Source: Calamus simplicifolius
Taxonomy: Eukaryota; Streptophyta; Magnoliopsida; Arecales; Arecaceae
Assembly: GCA_900491605.1 (NCBI GenBank)
Contig: UESW01001863.1
Location: 62,001 to 126,000 of the forward strand
Direction: 5' to 3'
DNA length: 64,000 bases
Shown: in pieces, positions 55,705 through 64,000 of the stretch
Layout: each line of letters starts with the position of its first letter
Position numbering within the stretch: position 1 is the first letter of the stretch
Notes under the pieces: generated by a model
Databases searched by the model: none
Told to the model about the DNA's origin: nothing
The model's input: the letters and a program-made list of their open reading frames with translations, nothing else
Made by a program: the position numbers and the translations under genes

Positions 55705-58500
55705 CTCTTCAACAAGATGGACTTGTAAACAAGAGTTTGCAAATGCATGTTGATTAACCACAGAAAAGCATAAAAGAGTATATTTATCATCACACCCTCC
55801 AAAACACAGAAAAGCATAAAATTAAGTTTTCATATGCATGTATTTAAATGCGGACAAACATATAGAGAATCATTATGATAGAACCATCAGGAGTCTATTT
55901 TTTCAAACATGGAAATCTAGATTTGGTTGATTTATTCTGTAATAAAGAAGGCATCTGATGCAGCCCTGGCATTAGGGAAGCAAGCCAGATTTATATGACC
56001 AAACATAAATTTGACATCTGGTCAAATCTGAATGTTCTCCTTTTTGAAGTCAAAAAAATAATGGAAAGAAAGCTCAAAAATAAGTGAAGAGAAGAGTCGG
56101 AGTAACAGAGGATAAGAAGTTTTGGAGGAGAAGGGGAGGGGGGCAAATGTGAGGCAGAGAGTGAGAGACATACTGGGCAAAAAACCTCTATGAAGGAGAC
56201 AATTCGTTCAAAGTAACACATATAAAGAATTCATTTCTCTCCATGGGCCTGCTTTCACAGAAACTCCAAAAAATCCCAAAACCATGCTTCTTAACCATAA
56301 AAAAGATATCTACTTTTCTTATAACAAACCTATGCCTCTAACCTGCACAACTTCACTACCTTAAAACCACTCACTTTCCTAGCAGAAGATAACCAAAGAC
56401 TTCATATAGCTAGCATTTCAATGAAACACCACATCGAAGCAATGGAAGTCACTTCAAAACACAAAACCCAGGCAACCAAAAGTTAAACTAACAGTTGTAC
56501 ATGATAAACCAACTCAACGTAGGATGCAAGACCATAACAAGATAGCCATAAAAATAGGAAGATGGATTGCAAGAAAATCATAAAATAACCAATTTAAAAT
56601 GGAAGATAAAATATGAAGTTCCAAATCTTACATATGCAAAATTCTTTTTGTTGAATCACAATGGCAGTTAAACATTTTCATGACAAGGTTCCATGAGAGT
56701 ATCATGATAGTATACTTGGGGGGCAGGGTGAGTGGGTTGGGGTGGAAGAAATGAAAGAAATCTGACACCCTTCCTGGAAAAAAAATAAAGAAGTAAATAT
56801 ATCTATATCTTTAATGGGTAGAATTACTTAAGCCTACAGACACAGATTTGCTTATTTGGCCTAATGTCATGCAAAAAGTCTATCCTTGGTTTTACACTCT
56901 GTTTTTATTTTGTTTAAAAGAATATTCATGTTTTGTGGAAAATAAAGGGGTTTTATTGATGAAGAGAAACTATGGACACCTTTCTTTAGTATGCATCACC
57001 TTCATCCTATCTCCCAGTAAAATATCTTGAAGCTCAACATAGAGGTCAATTCAACCAAGAAAATCAGGAGAAATGGCTGAGGTAAGGAAGACTGCTGGAT
57101 CATTCCCTTCAGCAAATAAGACACTAGCAATCTTCCACAAAGACCAACATAACCCAAACTTTATAGAGTTATCATCTCCCATAGTCTCATTATAAATTGC
57201 AAGTATGACTTCTTGGTGATTCATGCAGCTCTTATACCATTTTCTGCCAGTACTTTCCAGATCTGCAAGACTACATTAGATTGATCCGTTAATAAAGTCA
57301 ACTAAATTTGTCTCACTCCAATGTTAAATGTTACTGAGTATGCCATTACATCTTTCGTTTTTTCATTTTGGCACTAGGGCCCAAGAAATCATTGCTAAAT
57401 CCCCATATTCTTTGGTAACCTATAGTACTACTAAAAACAAATTTTGTTCATACTCTTTGAATTAACTAAAATGTCCTACACAATAAAAATTTATAAATAC
57501 TATATTTATGATTTTTAATAACATTTATCTTATGCCCCACTCAATTCCCCTCATCTTTTCTCCTTTAAATTTCTCCCTTTCCTCACTGAACCTGTTGTCT
57601 CTCACCTAATAAAACCCGCTTTCAATCTAAGTGAGAGCATTAAAGAATACTAAAATAGAAGATAAATGATATCAGACATTTTATTTGTCTTGCAACTCTC
57701 TTTATAAGTATAGTTAGTCCTTTTACTCTAGATATTTCTCCTCAACTGAAGTAGCGATTGGTAGATATCGAATTCAGGATAATAATTATATAACCTGATG
57801 TTATTAAAACAATATGTTTCTTTGTGTTACCTAACATAAGAAAATATTGCAAGAGCATCAAGAGTTTCCCAGTATATATGAACGTGATGATTGTGCACCT
57901 CCTTACAACCCTTGACAACAACATCGATCCCTTTGCCAATGATACCAAGACCATCCCTAAATGTCTAATCTCTCATCGAAATTGGTCCTTTTTCTTAAAT
58001 TTCTTTCTTCTCTTAGATCTATTCTGTTATCTTGCTTTCTATTCGAGATTGAATCTAACCATTTTTTAATTCTTAATTTATAGTGACAACAATGGCAAAG
58101 GGCAGCATAGATCTGCTATTAACAAAGGTCTAGCATGACATCACAATGCTGATTACCATCAAAAGGAAGAACTTTGCCTTAGCCTTGTGCAGAAGAGGAG
58201 CCACCACCATAGCATTCACCATGGCTGGCAGAGGTGGTGCCATTGTTGCCACACTCATTGCCAAAAAAGCAAAAAAGTAGGATAAGAGGGTTGAAGAGGA
58301 GGCATGATTCATATTTCATAGCATTCTACTACTATGAAGTCATAAGGAATTTTTAAAAAATATATATTTCTTTAATTTTGTGATGGCAATTCTAGGCTTT
58401 AGTTTGTCCCAGGGCCAAAATTTTGGACAATTTTTTTCATAAAATTTTAAGCCTCGTGTGGCATTGGATACCTTTATCCAGTCAACCTAATTTTCCCAAC
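55705..58500. other. AT-rich, no gene seen
   Basis: I looked here on the minus strand for the missing GPX exons 1-2 and did not find them. A frame at about 58,082-58,300 (plus; contains FTMAGRGGAIVATLI) is interrupted and not recognised. Confidence 0.4.
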
Positions 58501-58502
58501 AA

Positions 58503-60305
58503 TGCAAAAGTTTGAATATAAAAGATCTCTTTATTGAATTTCCAAGCTAACACACACAAGAGACCTGCCCCAAGGTCTCTCCTCACCAATACAAATGCAA
58601 TATCTGCCTCCAAGGCTTGGCATATAGGGGCTATTTATAATGTTGCAGTAGATAAATCCCTCAAGAACTCCCCAAATTGCTACAAACTACCTGGTCTGAG
58701 TCTTGGACAGCAGAAACCATCAGTAAATACAGCAGGGTGGTTTGCGAAACCACCAAAACTCTTTTGGCAGGTCAACTGCCTTTCCTGCCTCAATATTAGG
58801 TTCATCATGCTCATGCTTATGCTCGTGCATCCGTAGGCCCACCGCATCTGTTAGTTCCTGTGCTCCGCATCCCAATAGCTCAAACCCAAGTCCATGTCCT
58901 AGCCTGAGGGGATGCTTGACTGAGTCTAGCATGCACAACCACTAGCCATTAGTATGCCTCTATCTGCACCCATGCATTGCATCTGGCATGCATATGCTCA
59001 TGCCTTGGTCCAGCCATTCGAGCATTAGACCTATTTCGAAGGTGCCTTTTTGCAACGTAGCTCACTGACAACAACATGCATGTTCGAAAGGGTTGGCACA
59101 GCTAGGCATCGAGTCATGCCAACCCAAAAACCATCTGTCTACAAAGGAACTCGACTAGCATTGCTTTGGTTGCACCCAGCCTGCGCCGTAGCTATGCTAG
59201 GGTTCATGGGGCACCTATTACTTCGGCCCTCCTACTAGGCATCTGGTCAAAGCCCACCTCGAGAGGTTCTAGAGAACTATGCAACATTTCACCCACAGCC
59301 ATGCCATGCCGGACCTGCACTGCGGCCTTGCCAAGACCCATGCCATGCCCGTGTCTAGGCCACGCCTATGCCTGAGCCACGCCAAAGGCCTTAGTCTCCT
59401 ACTACTCCAGAAAGTCATCTGGCCAACTCCCACCATGGAAGTACCCGAAGTCTAAGCTACATTGCATCCTTGGTCGTGGCCTCCCAATGGCCAGGGTGTG
59501 CCAACACGCACGCCTGACCATAGCCTGTATGATCTGCGACAGTTCGCGCGCGCTCCATCATAGCCTGCGCACCATGCAATGGTCTGCACACTTTCAATGG
59601 CCTGTGCACCCACGACAGCCTACAAGCCCCATGGTTGTCCATGCAGCCTGCATGCTAGCAGCAGCCTGTGAGCCTCGCAGATGCCCTGCGGCTGCCTATG
59701 CACCCAGCACTGGCCCACGAGCCCTGCAGCGGGCCGCGCATGCACCCCATCTTGGCCTGCAGCCCACCATGGCTTGCCCACACGCGGGTCTTGCCGAGGC
59801 TTCGCCCATGCACCCTACAGCGAGGTAGATTAGCCTCGCAGCCAATATGACTTTGCGGTCAACTCACGCTTACAGGGGCCGTGCATGGTTATGGGCAAGT
59901 TGGCTAACAAGGATCTCACAAACCACCGCCATCCGAAAAGCCTAACGTCCTCGATAGGAAGTTTGACAGGTACGCCTAGATTCGATTCCAAAATTGCCAC
60001 AATGTAGCCTCCTCCCAACCGGCTTCACATTTTGGTTCATCCTTCCAATGAACCAGGTACTCTATCCGCCTATTCTTTTTACTTTGCCCCAATATCCAGT
60101 GGTCCAGAATCCTTTCCATCTCTTTACCAAATTGTTCCTGCACATTAGGTGGAGCCCGTTGTACCTACATTCGAGAGAGGTTCGTGTTTTGATGGAATAA
60201 CTTCAAGAAGCTGACATAAAATGTTGGATGCACTTTTAGCCTTTTAGGCAAGTGCAGCCTGTAAGCCACGTTCCCCACCTTCTTGATAACTTCAAAGGGG
60301 CTGCA
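58503..60305 (-). pseudogene. Chromovirus integrase end, chromodomain and 3' LTR
   Basis: Minus strand: integrase tail FEVIKKVGNVAYRLHLPKR and HPTFYVSFLK (60,300-60,215), then a chromodomain ILDHWILGQSKKNRR, IEYLVHWKDE, GWEEATLWQF (60,112-59,985), a GC-rich 3' untranslated stretch, and a 3' LTR with TATA box TTATAAATAGCCCC at 58,640-58,627 and AATAAAG near 58,531, ending near TGCA at 58,503. The chromodomain is the lineage-defining histone-tail reader of chromoviruses. A stop interrupts between integrase and chromodomain. It is one half of a head-to-head pair with 60,308-62,118. Confidence 0.78.
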
Positions 60306-60307
60306 AT

Positions 60308-62118
60308 ATGGTAAAACACTTTGGGTTGCCTGTCGATATCATCAGTGATCGAGACACTCAATTCACATGTAGGTTTTGGACCTACCTCTTCCAATTGATG
60401 GGATCAAAATTAAAATTCTCAACAGCCAATCACCCACAGACAAATGGACAAACTGAGAGGGTGGATGCTTTGTTGGAGGAGTATCTTCGGCATTACATCT
60501 CGGCAAGCCAGCAGAATTGGGTAAAGTTATTGGACTTTGCCTAGTTTTGCTATAATCGTCATTGGTCTTCTACAATGGGATTCAACCCCTTTGAGTTTGC
60601 TACAGGACAGCAACCCCTCACCCCACAAAAAATAGCATTACAAAAAAAAAAAGGAAAAGGCGGGGGTGGTGGGGGGGGGGGGGGGGGGGGGGGGTTGTTA
60701 TGTCTTGTTGCCTATCAGTTTGCCAGAGATAAGCAAGTAATGTTTGAGGAACCACAAGATAGCCTGCATAAAACTGTGAGTCGAATAAAAAATATGTCAA
60801 CCAAGGTTGCTGACCCTTGGAGTTTCATATGGGGGGCAAGGTCATGCTAAAATTGACCCCACAAATCTAAAAGCGAATCAACAGGAGAAAGGCTCACCAA
60901 AGCCTAATTCCTAGGTATGATGGCTCCTTTGAGGTTGTCAAGAAGATGGGGAATGTGGCTTACAAGCTACACTTACCTAAAAGTGCATTCAACATTCCAT
61001 ATCAGCTTCTTGAAGCCATTCCATTAAGACACAGATCTCTCTCGAATGCAGGCACAATGAGCTCCATCTACCATGCGGAAACAATTTTGCAAAGAGGTGA
61101 AAAGGATTCTAGACCATTGAATCTTGGGGCAAAGTAAAAAGAATATGCAGACAGAGTACCTAGTTCATTGAAAAAATGAATTAAAATGTGAAGCTAGTTG
61201 GGAGGAGGCTATATTGTGGTAATTTCGGGATCAAATCCAAAAGTACTTATCAAACCTCCCACTAAGGATGTCGAGCTCTTCGGATGGGGGTGGTTTGACA
61301 GGCCCTTGTTAGCAACCTACCCGCAACCATGCACAGCCCATGCAAGCATGCGCTGACTACAAAGTCATACTAGTTACGAGGATACCTCACCGTAGGGCGC
61401 ATGGGCGAAGCCTCCGAAAGATTCATGCATGGGTGAACTACGGCAAAGCACATGCGCCAGCTATCACTGGGTGCACATACCACCACAGGATGCGTGGGAC
61501 ATCGCTAGGTACGTAGGTAGCCGCAGGGTGCGCAGGCTGCATAGACAGCCATATGGCATGCAGGCTGCCACGAGCGCACAAGCCATGACGGAGAACAAGC
61601 AGACTGCCAAGGACTGCACAGGCTACAGCTAGGCATGCGCATTGGCACACCCTGGTGGCTGGGAGGCCGTAGCTAAGCATGCAATATAGCTCAAACTTTG
61701 GGTACCTTCGAGGTGTGAGTTGGCCGGATGACCTGCTGTAGTAGGAGACCAAGGCCTTTGGCGTAGTCCAAGCACGAGTGCAACATAGGCCTTGGCGCGA
61801 TCGCAGCGCCAATCCGATGCAGCTTTGGGTGAAATGTTGCTCAGTTCTCTAGAACCATTAGGGTGGGCTTTAACCAAATGCCCCATCAAGGTAGTAGGAG
61901 GGCCTAAGTAATGAGTGCCCCACAAACCCTGACATGGTTGTGGCACAGGCTAGGTGCGGCCAAAGTAATACTAGTCGAGATCCTTTGCAGACAGATGGTC
62001 TCTGGGTTGGCATGGCTAAGCACGTGGCTGCCAGTAAGCCATGTTGCAATAAGGCACTTTTCGAATCTTGGATGACTAGACTAAGGCATGAGCAGATGCA
62101 TGCCAGATGCAATATTGT
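60308..62118 (+). pseudogene. Chromovirus integrase and chromodomain fragment
   Basis: Plus strand: integrase core HFGLPVDIISDRDTQFT, NHPQTNGQTERVDALLEEYL and GFNPFEFATGQQPLTP (60,308-60,632), then, after a purine tract, YQFARDKQVMFEEPQDSLHK, the tail FEVVKKMGNVAYKLHLPK (60,930-60,983) and a badly decayed chromodomain region with KDSRPLNLGAK and EYADRV (61,103-61,160). The 3' untranslated part runs on to 62,118, where homology with the left copy ends before the LTR. The catalytic D and E are visible (SDRDTQF; PQTNGQTE). Stops at 60,541, 60,848 and later make it inactive. Confidence 0.82.
60640..60694 (+). repeat. A-run and long G-run inside integrase
   Basis: About 10 A residues and then more than 20 consecutive G residues, inserted where related integrases have none. 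Such a tract is prone to slippage in replication and in sequencing; its length is uncertain. Confidence 0.8.
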
Positions 62119-64000
62119 TTGGCTTCTTTTTATGGTCAAGTAAATGTTCAGAATTTTGGTTGTAGTCCAAATTTTATTCTTGAATTTGATAGAAAATTAA
62201 AAAATTCTAAATTCTGAACATACAATTAATTGCAATTGCTCTTCTTATATAACTAATTATCTATTAATAAAATATCAATTGAAATTGCTCATTAGCTTGC
62301 TAGCCCACATTAAAATTAAGATACCAATATATTATTTTTATTAAAATAATTGCTTATTTTATTTGTGTAACCGACATTTTTACTCTCAAATATTTTCAAA
62401 ATAGTTATTTTCTACAAATGTAGCCAAAAAATGTGAATAAAATACTAAACATTGCCATGGATTTAAAATCCAACTTTTTTTCTCTTTTTCGTACCTATAA
62501 GTCTTATCCCTCATACCATGGTGCTCTCCGCTAATATCCTTCATAAGGATCTTTTTCAACCTTAAGATTTCCTAAGTAAGCTGAGAGAACAGTGGAAGAC
62601 ATTTTTTTTTTTTATTTGAAGAGAGATATAAGAGAGATTTAACTGGAGAGAAAAGGAGAGAGATAACAAGGGATATGTTTTCTGTTTTTTTTTTCATAAG
62701 AGAGATTTAATGGAGAGAGTGGGGTAGGTAGGCAGGATTGTAGAATCTAATGTAGCTTATGTAAAGCAAATCTTCTGACTTTAAATGCATTGTCTACAGA
62801 ATATATCATATGTGACCGGTTTTGAGAAGAAATTAGCTGCATCAAACTGTAAAACAAAGGACCTTTTCTATTATAGGAAATTTTTATCCATAATAAGGTC
62901 TTTTTTTATTAGACATTTGAAATTTGAAAAGTTGGGCTGAAATAAAATTTAAAAGCAAATTGGTTTATGTACTAATTGAGTGAAAATGGTATGGTGGTGT
63001 ATACTAAATCTAACTTATATAGAAGTTTTTGTCCTAAATTCCTTCCATCTTTAGCCTCACTTTCATTAAATTTGAGTATCCCAAATGTAGATACAATATA
63101 CACGGGAAAGAGACACCATGTAAAATCTAAAAAGAGATTAGTTTGTGTACTAACTGAAAATCCCTTTTAATCCACAAAGTGCAAGGCACATGCATTCTCC
63201 TAATCTAATTAGTAAATTCCTATATATTTCATTCACTATTATGTATAGATCTGCTACTTAGTAAATATTATCTACATTCCAAGCAATATCCTAAATATAG
63301 GTACCATGTCTGTTTTCCATTGATCCCATTACGTGTACTTAACCATCCTTATTATTTGTGGATAACATATAATTGAGAATTGAGATCAATACTTTCGTAA
63401 TCTTTCTCTTTTTTTTCTTTACAATAGCCAACATAATTCTAACCCTCCTATTAGCTTGCAATAAAAATCAATGAACAACTTATATTCCACCGCAACTGTT
63501 CTTTGGTCTACCTCCTAGGATGTGTTTAGCCAATATTGTTAAGATGAGGATGGAGCCATAAGTCATAAAGTGGGCTGATTTGAATTTGTGGATCAGATCA
63601 CAGATTGTAAATTTTTTTCTGGTCTCTTCAAAAATTTTAAATGTTTAAGAAATGAAAAAATTGAATGAATCAAATATGTATTAGATGAATGACAAATGTT
63701 ACGTACAAGACATCTAGTTTCCACCAACATAAGCACATATTTAAGAATGTTTAATGGAGCAATCATTGTCTCTAGTAGTCAAGATGTTTTTATACCACCA
63801 ATCAATTTACTTATATTTTAGTTTGAATGTTTTAGGAAAAAACAAGGATCAAATTTTTAATAGATGATCAAAAAAAATAGCCTCTTATTTATTACTCCAT
63901 AATCTCCAATAACAAGCTAGCTAGTTTTACCACTCGACTTATTAGTGATGAGTAAGTTAAAAGCTATATAAGTAAATAAATTACAGAAAATTGAATAGAC
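62119..64000. other. AT-rich, no gene seen
   Basis: No coding exon, RNA gene or transposon end recognised. Poly-T runs near 62,604 and 62,682, and purine-rich GAGAGA tracts at 62,620-62,720. Confidence 0.4.

Noticed and set aside
58082..58310. Possible exon after an AG acceptor (FTMAGRGGAIVATLIAKK)
   Set aside because: Interrupted by stops, no family recognised and no neighbouring exons.
60660..60694. Glycine-run protein from the G tract
   Set aside because: The G-run is a low-complexity insertion within a decayed integrase, perhaps partly a sequencing or assembly error.

Overview
The window is plant nuclear DNA: spliced eukaryotic genes, plant-lineage LTR retrotransposons, CACTA and Tourist-type DNA transposons, plant-type snRNA-class promoters (USE plus TATA) on 7SL RNA copies, and a DVL/RTFL peptide gene. 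The repeat mix suits a large-genome monocot such as a palm, but the sequence alone does not fix the species. Most of the 64 kb is nested, decaying transposable elements; host genes are few.

Layout. 1-~3,850 is the 5' part of a minus-strand Ty1/copia element (gag, start of protease, PBS, long LTR). It abuts, and probably interrupts, a minus-strand CACTA transposon (4,131-7,551) that carries a 294-bp Tourist-like MITE. 7,716-19,905 is a Ty3/gypsy Tat-lineage element, with GTGAG on both sides. It has a 1.6-kb 5' LTR containing a 59-bp tandem array, gag, pol with two RNase H domains, a 141-bp tandem array, a spliced antisense gene with its own TATA box, and a 3' LTR cut down to its last 175 bp. 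21,642-21,755 encodes a 37-residue DVL/RTFL-like peptide on the minus strand.

22,533-31,497 is a Tekay/Del-like chromovirus (target duplication TTGAT) with 2.9-kb LTRs and an internal region reduced to 3.1 kb. Each LTR contains an open, exon-like sequence resembling the start of a BAH domain, and a hierarchical 202/47-bp minisatellite. 31,687-35,593 is a small Tat relative that keeps gag and the head of the antisense gene but has lost pol. 37,674-39,420 is a minus-strand chromovirus RNase H/integrase relic.

From 40.3 to 46.6 kb three copies of a 7SL (SRP) RNA locus occur with their promoters, one near full length and two internally deleted. A Tourist-like MITE lies 32 bp beyond the first. 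47.5-55.7 kb holds exons 4-6 (and a decayed exon 3) of a minus-strand glutathione peroxidase gene, probably a pseudogene. 58.5-62.1 kb is a head-to-head pair of chromovirus integrase/chromodomain fragments. The remaining AT-rich stretches hold nothing I recognise.

The retroelements do not form working units now: nearly every coding region has stops, and in the Tat element these are almost all explained by C-to-T (or G-to-A) change, as expected for methylated, silenced DNA. The observations most worth following are the BAH-like exon carried inside LTRs with mainly silent divergence, the spliced antisense gene of the Tat element, the 7SL cluster and the tiny DVL gene.
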